A stretch of DNA of 31,534 nt from Tangfeifania sp. (GTDB lineage Bacteria; Bacteroidota; Bacteroidia; Bacteroidales; Prolixibacteraceae): contig JAGYMR010000005.1 of NCBI GenBank assembly GCA_018400515.1, forward strand, positions 1 to 31,534, written 5' to 3'. The translations under genes and the position numbers were made by a program. Positions 24,810-31,534 of the stretch are shown here, one piece after another (position 1 is the stretch's first letter; every line of letters starts with the position of its first letter). The notes beneath the pieces were generated by a model, which did no database searches, was not told the DNA's origin, and saw only the letters and a list, made by a program, of their open reading frames with translations.

Positions 24810-25421
24810 TTATCCGGTGAGCAGACCACTGGCGGGCTCTCCGGGCGGAAGAGCCTCTTTTTGCAGGGGGATGATCTCCAGGGGCTTATAGCGGGCGCCC
24901 GTCCGTTCCAGGATGCTTTGGAAAAAGATGATCTCCCGGATCGTGACCTGCTGGAAATATTTTTCAGTATATTTTTCGGCCATGCTGAAAAAACGGCCCC
25001 TGTTTCTCAGATATTTGATTCTTCCCAGCGTCAGGTGCGGCCGGAAAGGCCGTTTTTCCTTTTCGAATCCGTACAGCGAAACCCGGGCGTCGATCTCAGC
25101 AGCCAGCTGTTGCAAAAGGGCATCGTTTTCAATTTTAATGAACAGGACCCGGGGTTGTCCTTTGCTTTTAAAATAGCCCGTTCCCTTCAGATCAAACCGA
25201 AAAGCCGGGAAAGAATCCCCAAGGGCATGCAGTTGATTTTTTATCTCCTTCACCTGCCGGGGGGTGGTTTTGCCCAGAAATTTCAGGGTGAGGTGAAGGT
25301 TGTTTTCAGGGGCCCAGCGAATGGGTTCACCGGACAGCGATTTTTTCAGGTGCCCGAGGCATTGAAGCAGGGCAGGCTGTGGTTCTGTCTTTACGGCAAT
25401 AAAGGTTCGCAATTCCTGCAT
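24810..25421 (-). CDS. thpR: RNA 2',3'-cyclic phosphodiesterase (2H/LigT family)
   Basis: Hydrolyses 2',3'-cyclic phosphate ends of RNA to 2'-phosphate; cytoplasmic. The 203-residue protein has the two diagnostic H-x-T-x motifs of 2H phosphoesterases: HLTLKF (H43, T45) and HLTLGR (H129, T131), plus the N-terminal RTFIAV strand and WAPENNLHLTL typical of ThpR. The C-terminus carries about 20 extra residues (PPGEPASGLLTG). It begins 17 bases after the DUF4294 gene on the same strand, implying one transcript. It converges with the sugar-transferase gene, ending 59 bases from it. That gap holds an ACCTG/CAGGT inverted repeat but no clear U-tract. Confidence 0.93.
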   Translation of the reverse strand: MQELRTFIAVKTEPQPALLQCLGHLKKSLSGEPIRWAPENNLHLTLKFLGKTTPRQVKEIKNQLHALGDSFPAFRFDLKGTGYFKSKGQPRVLFIKIENDALLQQLAAEIDARVSLYGFEKEKRPFRPHLTLGRIKYLRNRGRFFSMAEKYTEKYFQQVTIREIIFFQSILERTGARYKPLEIIPLQKEALPPGEPASGLLTG

Positions 25422-25438
25422 AGCTGTTTTTCTGAATA

Positions 25439-26020
25439 TTAATAATACCCCACCTCTATGAGGGTGACAATTTGTTCAAGTACCCTGTCTTCTCCGTAGG
25501 GATCATACTCTGACTTAAGATTGCCGCCAAATAACCGTGCTATTCCCTGCCAGAAAAAAGCACTGAACCCGCCCCTGAAATCTTTCAGCAACCTGTAAGA
25601 GGTCCGGCTGGTCTCGCGGTCTATCAATTTCAGAAGGATCCGCCCCTCCGAGATGGACATTTTTTTCATTTCATCTTTGTACTCTGCCAGCAATTGTTTC
25701 TCCAGGTCTTTCATCAGCTGGCGGCGCTCCCGGTCCGTTTCCAGGGAGTAATAGAGGGGTTCATATTTCCGGAGCAGCTTCCCGGCCAGTTTGGCGTAGG
25801 GATAGACTTTTTTCACCATCCGGACATACCGGTAGTACCTTCGTTCCTCCCGCCTGTTGTCAAACTGCTTTTGCGGCATTACCCAGATCTCTTCCAGGTT
25901 TTTGTGAATGATGGTATCTCCGTCTTTCACAATTCCCATCATCATTTCAGTACTGTCATTTTCCTGAGCTGAAGCAGCAACGATGCAGAACAATGAAATT
26001 ACCAGAAAAAGGTTCTTCAT
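25439..26020 (-). CDS. DUF4294 family exported protein
   Basis: A Bacteroidota-typical protein of unknown function, recognised from its conserved core. The 193 residues start with a signal peptide (1-18, ASAQ) and a short linker. Then comes KDGDTIIHKNLEEIWVMPQK, the very basic REERRYYRYVRMVKKVYPYAKLAGKLL, and a conserved C-terminal segment with LLKLIDRETSRTSYRLLKDFRGG and GNLKSEYDPYGEDRVLEQIV. Length is normal. The product is probably periplasmic or attached to the envelope. It is the first gene of a two-gene minus-strand unit with thpR and diverges from arginine deiminase; 105 bases separate the start codons. An AGGAG sequence 12 bases before the ATG is a rare Shine-Dalgarno-like element in this window. 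Confidence 0.85.
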   Translation of the reverse strand: MKNLFLVISLFCIVAASAQENDSTEMMMGIVKDGDTIIHKNLEEIWVMPQKQFDNRREERRYYRYVRMVKKVYPYAKLAGKLLRKYEPLYYSLETDRERRQLMKDLEKQLLAEYKDEMKKMSISEGRILLKLIDRETSRTSYRLLKDFRGGFSAFFWQGIARLFGGNLKSEYDPYGEDRVLEQIVTLIEVGYY

Positions 26021-26090
26021 TATTTATCTTTTTCTCCTTTATTCTTCAAACGAAACGATCTTTTTTCAATTATGGCCCGTACAAAGTTTA

Positions 26091-26098
26091 TATCTTTG
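26091..26098 (+). promoter_or_regulatory. Bacteroidota-type -7 box of arginine deiminase
   Basis: TATCTTTG is an exact TAnnTTTG match. Transcription would start near 26105, about 21 bases before the ATG at 26126. The in-frame ATG at 26072 lies upstream of the box and so is probably not used. Confidence 0.55.
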
Positions 26099-26125
26099 AA
26101 CCAATTTTGCAATAATTATTTTTTC

Positions 26126-27385
26126 ATGAAGACATGTATCAATTCGGAGATTGGCAACCTGGAAGGGGTTATTCTTCATACACCGGGCTCGGAACTGGAA
26201 AATATGACGCCGGAGAATGCTGAGCGGGCGCTATACAGCGATATTCTGAATCTTTCGATTGCTTCGCGCGAATATGCCCAGCTTTCCGGGGTTTTGAAAC
26301 GCGTTTCCAGGGTTTTTGAAGTAAAGGACCTGCTGGAGGATATTCTTGGCAATGAGGAGGCCAAAGCGGCACTGTTAAAGAGAATTTGCAGGCATGATTC
26401 CATTCCGGGGATGCAAAAAAGGCTCGCAGCTTGCAGTCCGGCCGGTCTGACCTCGCTGCTGATCGAAGGGGTGGTGCTGGAGAAAAACAATTTAACCAAC
26501 TACCTGAGCAATGAAAAGTTTTTGATCCGCCCCCTGCACAACCTTTTTTTTACGCGGGATGCGGCCATGGGAATGAACGGGAATATGCTTATCGGCCGGA
26601 TGGCCATTTCGGTGCGGGAACGTGAAGCCATGATCCTGGAAGCCATTTTTAATCATCACCCCGCTTTTGAAACAACCACGCTGAATCCTTTAGTGCCCGG
26701 GGAGGGAATCTCTTTTGATCCTGATGCAACCATTGAAGGTGGTGATTTTCAGGTGATACGTGAAGATGTATTTCTTGTGGGAACGGGCATGCGTACCTCC
26801 ACCCAGGGGATCGACTTTATCATTGAAAGCATCAAACGGATGAAAAGGGGGGTTCACCACATTGTGGTGCAGGAACTCCCTTCAAAACCGGAGTCATTCA
26901 TTCACCTTGACATGGTTTTTACCATGCTGGATTGCGATACCTGCATGGTTTATGAACCTGTGGTTTATAAGCTGAACCGCTACAGAACCATTTCCATCCG
27001 GATGGATAACGGCAACGTGGAAATTCATGAAGAGCGGAACATTCCGGAGGTTTTAAAAAAACTGGGCATCGACCTGAAGCCCATTGTTTGCGGTGGGGAA
27101 AAGGATCCGTGGACACAAGAGCGGGAGCAGTGGCACAGCGGAGCCAATTTTTTGGCTTTTGCCCCGGGAAAAATCATCGGTTACGAGCGGAATGTAAACA
27201 CCCTGGAAGAGCTGAACAACCATGGATTTGAGATTATCAGGGCACGGGATGTCATCGAGGGGAAAGCAGACGTGAAAGCGTATGAGAAGTGTGCTGTTTC
27301 CATTGCAGGTTCAGAGCTGGCACGCGGTGGAGGAGGAGCCCGGTGCATGACCCTTCCTGTTAAAAGAAGCCCGGTAAACTGGTAA
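26126..27385 (+). CDS. arcA: Arginine deiminase
   Basis: Hydrolyses arginine to citrulline and ammonia, the first step of the arginine deiminase route; cytoplasmic. The 419 residues show all guanidino-group-modifying enzyme landmarks: FFTRDAA with D145, IEGGDF with E204 and D207, FIHLDMVFT with H260 and D262, and the nucleophile in GGGGARCMTLPV, C407. N-terminal INSEIGNLEGVILHTPG is the standard substrate-side strand. No ornithine carbamoyltransferase, carbamate kinase or arginine/ornithine antiporter is in the window. The enzyme may therefore serve arginine breakdown or acid stress rather than a full ATP-yielding pathway. A longer ORF starts at 26072, but the promoter box inside it and family alignment favour 26126. 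The next gene starts three bases after the stop. Confidence 0.93.
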   Translation: MKTCINSEIGNLEGVILHTPGSELENMTPENAERALYSDILNLSIASREYAQLSGVLKRVSRVFEVKDLLEDILGNEEAKAALLKRICRHDSIPGMQKRLAACSPAGLTSLLIEGVVLEKNNLTNYLSNEKFLIRPLHNLFFTRDAAMGMNGNMLIGRMAISVREREAMILEAIFNHHPAFETTTLNPLVPGEGISFDPDATIEGGDFQVIREDVFLVGTGMRTSTQGIDFIIESIKRMKRGVHHIVVQELPSKPESFIHLDMVFTMLDCDTCMVYEPVVYKLNRYRTISIRMDNGNVEIHEERNIPEVLKKLGIDLKPIVCGGEKDPWTQEREQWHSGANFLAFAPGKIIGYERNVNTLEELNNHGFEIIRARDVIEGKADVKAYEKCAVSIAGSELARGGGGARCMTLPVKRSPVNW

Positions 27386-27388
27386 TTG

Positions 27389-27928
27389 ATGAAAAAGATG
27401 CGGAAACTCAGAATAAATGAACTGGACCGCCTGACAGTGCAAGCCTATAAAAAAGCAGCGAAAATCCCTCTGGTGGTCGTCCTGGATAACATCCGGAGCT
27501 GCAATAATACGGGGTCTGTTTTCCGGACCGCCGATGCGCTGCTGGTGGAGAAGATTTATCTTTGCGGGATCACCGCCACGCCCCCCAATAAAGAGATTCA
27601 TAAAACAGCGTTGGATGCCGAAAAATCGGTGGCCTGGGAGTACACGGAAAAAACCGAAGATGCCCTTGAAAGGCTTCGCAGGGAGGACTGCAAAATTTTT
27701 GCTGTCGAGCAGGTGGAGAAGAGCATTGAATTGCCCGCTTTCGTTCCTCCCGCAGGAAAAAAACTGGCATTGGTGTTTGGAAACGAGGTGAGAGGAGTTC
27801 AGCAGAAGGTCATTCATCTGTGTGACGGAGCCATCGAAATCCCGCAATTTGGAACAAAGCACTCGTTTAACGTTTCAGTGAGTGCAGGAATCGTTTTATG
27901 GGATATTTTTCAGAAGCTGGAAAGGTAA
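27389..27928 (+). CDS. SpoU/TrmH-family RNA 2'-O-methyltransferase
   Basis: A SPOUT-fold methyltransferase of 179 residues that should methylate a ribose in tRNA or rRNA. The three knot motifs are clear: VVLDNIRSCNNTGSVFRTAD (about 30-49), LALVFGNEVRGV (about 125-136) and IEIPQFGTKHSFNVSVSAGI (about 149-168). It has no separate RNA-binding domain, so it is a minimal member like TrmH/TrmL relatives; which nucleotide it modifies cannot be said. The ATG at 27389 is preferred over a TTG directly after the arcA stop. It lies three bases downstream of arcA and 37 bases upstream of the DUF2851 gene, consistent with a four-gene transcript. Confidence 0.9.
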   Translation: MKKMRKLRINELDRLTVQAYKKAAKIPLVVVLDNIRSCNNTGSVFRTADALLVEKIYLCGITATPPNKEIHKTALDAEKSVAWEYTEKTEDALERLRREDCKIFAVEQVEKSIELPAFVPPAGKKLALVFGNEVRGVQQKVIHLCDGAIEIPQFGTKHSFNVSVSAGIVLWDIFQKLER

Positions 27929-27965
27929 TTTTTTTTATTTTTATACCTGAAAAAATTCTGGTCAA

Positions 27966-29273
27966 ATGAAACCCTCTGCACCCTTACCCGAAACGTTTCT
28001 TCATTTTATCTGGGAGAACCGCCTGTTTTATACCGGAAATCAGCAAACGGTGAATGGCGAACCGCTGGAGATTTTACGGACAGGCACCAAAAACAGCCAT
28101 GCAGGTCCCGATTTTTTTAATGCACGGGTGAAGATCGGCAAAACCGTTTGGGCCGGCAATGTGGAAATTCATAAAAAGGCCTCTGATTGGGGGCGTCACA
28201 ACCACGGCAGCGACAAGTCCTACGAAAATGTTATTTTGCATGTGGTGGAAAAAGCGGACAAATCCCTATTCCGGGAAAACGGAACGGAGATCTCCACCTT
28301 TGAAATGAGCTGGCCCCGGCGATACACACAAAATTTTCAGGAGATGCTGGAGGCCCGGACATGGATTCCCTGCCAGAAAAACCTGTACCGGATCGATCCC
28401 ATGGTATTGCGGCTGGGATTTCACCGGCTGATGATCGAGCGGCTGGAAAGGAAAACCTGTGAAATTGAAAACCGGATGAAAGAGACTAACAATAACTGGA
28501 ATGAAGCCTTTTATCAGATGCTTGCCCGGATGTTGGGCTTCCGTGTAAATGCCCTTCCGTTTGAGTTGCTGGCAAAAGCAGTGCCCCTGCGCATCCTGTT
28601 CCGGCACAAAAACAGCTTTTTTCAGCTTGAAGCATTGCTTTTTGGTGCTTCCGGCCTGCTTCACGAAGCACTTCTCGGAGATGATTTTTTCCTTCAACTC
28701 CGGGAGGAGTATTCTTTTTTCCATCAAAAATATGCCATCAAACCGGTGGAGAGCCATTTATGGAAATTTATGCGGCTGCGGCCGGTCAACTTTCCTACCA
28801 TCCGGATTTCGCAGCTGGCCGGCTTGATTTACCAAACCAGCGGTCTTTTTTCAAAAGCGATGGAAGCAGAAACCCTGCCTGATTTGAAAGGGTTGTTTCA
28901 TGTGAAGGCCTCCCCATACTGGGAATCGCATTACCGGTTCAACAAACCGGCTGCCCGCAGCCAACCCAAAGAGTTGGGGGATCTGTCGGTGAATACGCTC
29001 ATTATTAATGTTGTTGTGCCCTTTTTATTTGTATACGGGGAACATCAGGAAAAGCCCCGCCTCAAAGACCGGGCGCTCGCTTTTCTGGAACAGCTGCCTC
29101 CTGAAAAGAATGCAGTTACCCGGAAATGGAGCAGTCTGGGCGTAAAACCCTGGTCGGCTTTTGATACCCAGGCCCTGTTATGGTTGAAAAAGAGTTACTG
29201 TGATCAAAAAAAATGTTTAAATTGCCCTATCGGAAGTAAACTTGTAAAACTGGCAGATGAATCAGACAAATAA
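27966..29273 (+). CDS. DUF2851 family protein
   Basis: A 435-residue Bacteroidota-type cytoplasmic protein of unknown function. The recognisable N-terminal part reads LHFIWENRLF, GTKNSHAGPDFFNARVKIG, WAGNVEIHKKASDWGRHNH and YENVILHVV. The D, E and H residues there resemble a restriction-endonuclease-like core (G-P-D, E-I-H-x-K), but this is only a pattern resemblance. The C-terminus has a compact cysteine group (SYCDQKKCLNCPIG) that might bind metal. No signal peptide or membrane helix is seen. The stop codon overlaps the start of the potassium-channel gene by one base (TAATG), suggesting translational coupling. DUF assignment comes from memory of the family, not a search. Confidence 0.83.
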   Translation: MKPSAPLPETFLHFIWENRLFYTGNQQTVNGEPLEILRTGTKNSHAGPDFFNARVKIGKTVWAGNVEIHKKASDWGRHNHGSDKSYENVILHVVEKADKSLFRENGTEISTFEMSWPRRYTQNFQEMLEARTWIPCQKNLYRIDPMVLRLGFHRLMIERLERKTCEIENRMKETNNNWNEAFYQMLARMLGFRVNALPFELLAKAVPLRILFRHKNSFFQLEALLFGASGLLHEALLGDDFFLQLREEYSFFHQKYAIKPVESHLWKFMRLRPVNFPTIRISQLAGLIYQTSGLFSKAMEAETLPDLKGLFHVKASPYWESHYRFNKPAARSQPKELGDLSVNTLIINVVVPFLFVYGEHQEKPRLKDRALAFLEQLPPEKNAVTRKWSSLGVKPWSAFDTQALLWLKKSYCDQKKCLNCPIGSKLVKLADESDK

Positions 29274-30313
29274 TGGAAAAGCACAACAGGTTTCAGGAAG
29301 TTTCGAGCCGGACAATCAAAACAGGTGTTGGGTTGATTTTTTCTATCTTACTTGCCGGAACGGTTGGGTATCACCTTCTGGAGGGGATGAACTTTCTGGA
29401 TAGTTTGTACATGACGGTCATTACGGTTTCAACGGTTGGTTTTAAAGAGGTGGGGACTGAATCTCTGAGCGCGGGGGGAAAAGTTTTCACGATGGGACTG
29501 ATCATTACCAGCCTCGGAACGCTGGCCTATATCGGGTCCAATATGGCGCGGTTTATATTTGACGGCGAACTGGCAAATTATATAAAAACATACAGGGTGG
29601 ATAAAAAGATTGCAAAACTAAAAAATCATGTCATCATTGTTGGTTATGGCAGGAACGGGGAACAGGCAGCTCTGGAACTGAAGGAGCACGGGGTTGACTT
29701 TTTGATTGTTGACCGGCGCGACAATGTGATCTCGCGGGCCCGGCAGGATGCCGAGCTGCTTTACATTAAGGGGGATGCAACCCATGAAGATGTTCTGGAA
29801 AAGGCCCGTGTGCGGGAGGCCCGCGCCCTGATCGCCACGACACCGAATGATGCCGATAATGTTTTCGTGGTCCTTACCGCAAGGAGCATGAATCCCGGGC
29901 TTACAATCATCAGCCGGGCTTCAGAGATGGAATCGCAGATGAAGCTTAAACGCGCCGGTGCGTCCAATGTGATCATGCCCGAGCGTATTGGCGGCCAGCG
30001 GATGGCCAAACTGGTACATCAATCCGATGTGGTGGAGTTTCTGGAATACATTCTCCTGCAGAAATCCCGGGATGTAAGTCTGGAAGAGGTTTCCTGTAGA
30101 AATTTGTCCTCCAGGTTTGTGGGGAGGTCCATTGCTGATCTGAAGGTGCGCGAAGTGTCGGGGGCCAATATTGTCGGATTGAAGGTGAGTGATGCGCGCT
30201 ATGTTTTTAATCCCGATCCCGGCATGATTCTTTCCAGGAATGACCGGCTTTTTGTGCTGGGGACCCCTGAACAGATCAGCCTGCTTCAGGATGTGATGAA
30301 GTCGGATGGATGA
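29273..30313 (+). CDS. Two-helix potassium channel with RCK (TrkA-N/TrkA-C) domain
   Basis: An inner-membrane ion channel of 346 residues. TM1 (about 16-36), a pore helix and selectivity filter TVSTVGF (51-57), and TM2 (about 68-94) are followed by a cytoplasmic RCK domain. The RCK starts with the Rossmann motif HVIIVGYGRNGEQAA (119-133), then FLIVDRR, GDATHEDVL and a TrkA-C lobe (about 255-342). This is the MthK-like architecture, gated by nucleotides or divalent ions. The filter is TVGF instead of the classical TVGYG: phenylalanine replaces tyrosine, and the last glycine is replaced by lysine. Such filters occur in bacterial homologues but may change selectivity. It overlaps the DUF2851 stop by one base. 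Confidence 0.92.
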   Translation: MEKHNRFQEVSSRTIKTGVGLIFSILLAGTVGYHLLEGMNFLDSLYMTVITVSTVGFKEVGTESLSAGGKVFTMGLIITSLGTLAYIGSNMARFIFDGELANYIKTYRVDKKIAKLKNHVIIVGYGRNGEQAALELKEHGVDFLIVDRRDNVISRARQDAELLYIKGDATHEDVLEKARVREARALIATTPNDADNVFVVLTARSMNPGLTIISRASEMESQMKLKRAGASNVIMPERIGGQRMAKLVHQSDVVEFLEYILLQKSRDVSLEEVSCRNLSSRFVGRSIADLKVREVSGANIVGLKVSDARYVFNPDPGMILSRNDRLFVLGTPEQISLLQDVMKSDG

Positions 30314-30333
30314 AAAATTTCCCCGCCGGGAAA
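30313..30333 (-). terminator. Minus-strand hairpin downstream of the NigD-like gene
   Basis: Read on the minus strand: TTTCCC-GGCG-GGGAAA followed by TTTTT. The six-bp stem overlaps the end of the potassium-channel gene. It lies 180 bases past the end of the minus-strand lipoprotein gene, rather far for a dedicated terminator. Confidence 0.4.
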
Positions 30334-30513
30334 GCGAAAAAATGAGGCTGTCTCAGAAAAGGCGGGTAACCGGCCTGTGCTGCTGAGCATTTTTGCTGCC
30401 GTTGGAAGGTCCGGGAGATGATCCCTTCGCTTCTTCGATCGACAAACCACACCTGCCGGAAGTTACCGCTGCCGTTTTTGAACAGCCTCGTGAATCAAAA
30501 TGCACGCTGGTGT
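30334..30513. other. Non-coding gap with an IS-end-like sequence
   Basis: No credible gene. GAGGCTGTCTCAGAAAA at 30344-30360 resembles terminal repeats of some Bacteroidota insertion sequences, but no transposase or second copy is present here. Confidence 0.3.
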
Positions 30514-31245
30514 TTAATTGTTTTCGCCGTAATGATAAACCCCCGTGTATTCGTACAGGTCACCATCGTAATCCGTACTGGTTATCCTGAACTGAACGGA
30601 ATCGAGTTCTGCGATTTGCAGTTCCCTCAGGTTGAAAGAGACATAAGCTGCATAAGGAATGTCTTTCGTGTCGCCATTGTCATTGTGCCGCAATTCAAGC
30701 TCAATGGGCTGATCCGCCTCCGTTAATTCCCCGGGCGCTTTAACAAGGTTGATGAAATGAATCTCATACCGCCCCCAGTATTTAATTTCGAAATTCAGCA
30801 GGCTGTCGGTCATCCAGCAATCTTTTACAATAACCGGGTCATTGCCAATGCTGTCCTGATTCTCTTCCGTAATGTCCAGAATGTCTTTCAGCAAAACCTG
30901 CTTTATGGAATTGATCCGGATGTAGTAAGACTCCACGTTGCCTTCGTCATCTGTGTAATCACCAATCACCGTGTAGTTCATTAAAACCCGGTCGCCGGTT
31001 TTTAACCGTGATCCGGAGTCATGGGTCCCCTGATAATACCAGGGCGTTGAGTAACCGGCCGCCATCGGGATCATCACATCCCCGTTGTCCATTGTAATCC
31101 GGTATTCCACCGGGTCCGAACTGATTTGTTCAACCATTCCAAAGCCTACCCACATGTCGTTTAATGAATACCCGTCTTCATCCTCAAAACATCCGGTTGC
31201 GATAAACATGAATCCTGTCAGAATTCCTAAAATTACTTTCTTCAT
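30514..31245 (-). CDS. NigD-like surface lipoprotein
   Basis: A 243-residue lipoprotein of the NigD-like family, named from nig (bacteriocin-related) loci but widespread in Bacteroidota with unknown function. The signal peptide ends at a lipobox (IATGC, C19). It is followed at once by FEDEDG, an acidic run resembling the Bacteroidota lipoprotein export signal, so it is probably on the outer face of the outer membrane. Residues about 30-120 form the small beta-barrel (OB-like) N-terminal domain (DNGDVMIPMAAGYS, LKTGDRVLMNYTVIGD). The remainder is the C-terminal beta-sandwich (FEIKYWGRYEIHFINLV, YVSFNLREL). It is a single-gene unit on the minus strand; no other nig genes are present. The family call rests on recognition of the domain order. 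Confidence 0.83.
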   Translation of the reverse strand: MKKVILGILTGFMFIATGCFEDEDGYSLNDMWVGFGMVEQISSDPVEYRITMDNGDVMIPMAAGYSTPWYYQGTHDSGSRLKTGDRVLMNYTVIGDYTDDEGNVESYYIRINSIKQVLLKDILDITEENQDSIGNDPVIVKDCWMTDSLLNFEIKYWGRYEIHFINLVKAPGELTEADQPIELELRHNDNGDTKDIPYAAYVSFNLRELQIAELDSVQFRITSTDYDGDLYEYTGVYHYGENN

Positions 31246-31534
31246 TTTAATTCATTTTTTGTTTTCTGTTAATATTTTTTGTTTCATGGGTCCGCATGAT
31301 TGCCCTTCCGGTTTTCGGCTCCCCGCCATCAATTTTATTCGTTTTGAACAGGGTGCTTCCTGACCGGGCGAACTCGTATAAATAGATTCAATCCCCCGTG
31401 TCGGGGTTGCGTGCCCGGAAGAAAATTTTTCTTAACTGACAAAATGGATCCTTTTTTGTTTGGCACAACAATTGTCATTCAAATTTTAATATATATAAAT
31501 ATTTGACATTTTTAAATAATTAACTAAAATGTTG
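31246..31534. other. Right-edge intergenic region
   Basis: 289 bases without a complete gene. It holds a short hairpin (CCCCG-TGT-CGGGG, 31394-31406), a sigma-54-like promoter on the plus strand (listed separately), a strongly AT-rich stretch, and an ATG at 31530 that may begin a gene continuing outside the window. Confidence 0.5.
31460..31476 (+). promoter_or_regulatory. Sigma-54-type (-24/-12) promoter candidate
   Basis: TTGGCACAACAATTGTC matches the sigma-54 consensus TTGGCAC-N5-TTGC except at the base after the -12 G (T for C). The GG and the -12 G have the required ten bases between them. Transcription would start near 31486, about 44 bases before an ATG at 31530. A sigma-54-type regulator is encoded at 15071. 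Confidence 0.45.

Noticed and set aside
24762..25442. 226-codon open frame on the plus strand
   Set aside because: Antisense to thpR, which has both H-x-T motifs; no family features in the plus-strand product.
1..31534. tRNA, rRNA, CRISPR array, integrase or attachment site
   Set aside because: No T-loop GGTTCGA-type context with matching acceptor stem, no regularly spaced direct repeats, and no recombinase gene were seen; covariance-model scans were not possible here.

Overview
The window looks like a chromosomal segment from a Bacteroidota bacterium, most likely in the Bacteroidales/Marinilabiliales area; the order is inferred, not shown. Pointers are: two TonB-dependent receptors that begin with a carboxypeptidase-regulatory-like domain, families largely confined to the phylum (DUF4294, DUF2851, a NigD-like lipoprotein with an acidic surface-export signal), several -7 boxes of the Bacteroidota form TAnnTTTG, and almost no Shine-Dalgarno sequences. 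Starts are often non-ATG in the first 4.5 kb. No tRNA, rRNA, CRISPR array, integrase or intact transposon was found.

Layout. 1-7084 (+): NADP-type glutamate dehydrogenase (left end possibly cut by the window), then two TonB-dependent receptors separated by a small membrane protein. A perfect hairpin at 7141-7167 closes this block and the converging minus-strand gene for a large secreted Asp-box/BNR propeller protein (7198-10488). A 389-bp gap separates that gene from a divergent plus-strand operon (10878-14932): an octaheme cytochrome c of the tetrathionate reductase family, a cytochrome b561-like membrane subunit, and two YeeE/YedE half-transporters, the second fused to a rhodanese-like domain. 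A hairpin at 14994 follows, then an NtrC-type response regulator (15071-16237) with no DNA-binding domain.

16391-22194 is mostly minus strand: a small secreted protein with a three-fold tryptophan repeat, ispE, gcvP, a metallo-beta-lactamase-fold hydrolase and pcm. From 22321 come a degenerate Gfo/Idh/MocA-like protein and a polyprenyl-phosphate sugar transferase (+), then thpR and a DUF4294 gene (-). A final plus-strand run holds arginine deiminase, a SpoU-type RNA methyltransferase, a DUF2851 protein and a two-helix potassium channel with an RCK domain. A NigD-like lipoprotein (-) follows. At the right edge a sigma-54-like promoter points out of the window.

How the genes fit together. Most are housekeeping: nitrogen and glycine metabolism, isoprenoid synthesis, protein repair, RNA processing. 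The most interesting unit is 10878-14932, which reads as a sulfur-compound module: a membrane-anchored octaheme enzyme, a quinone-facing cytochrome b, and a split thiosulfate-type transporter. Its fused rhodanese-like domain has lost the catalytic-loop cysteine but ends in Gly-Gly-Cys. The octaheme family and YeeE/YedE transporters are known separately; the fused, cysteine-less domain with its terminal cysteine is the least explained part and is my candidate for something new.
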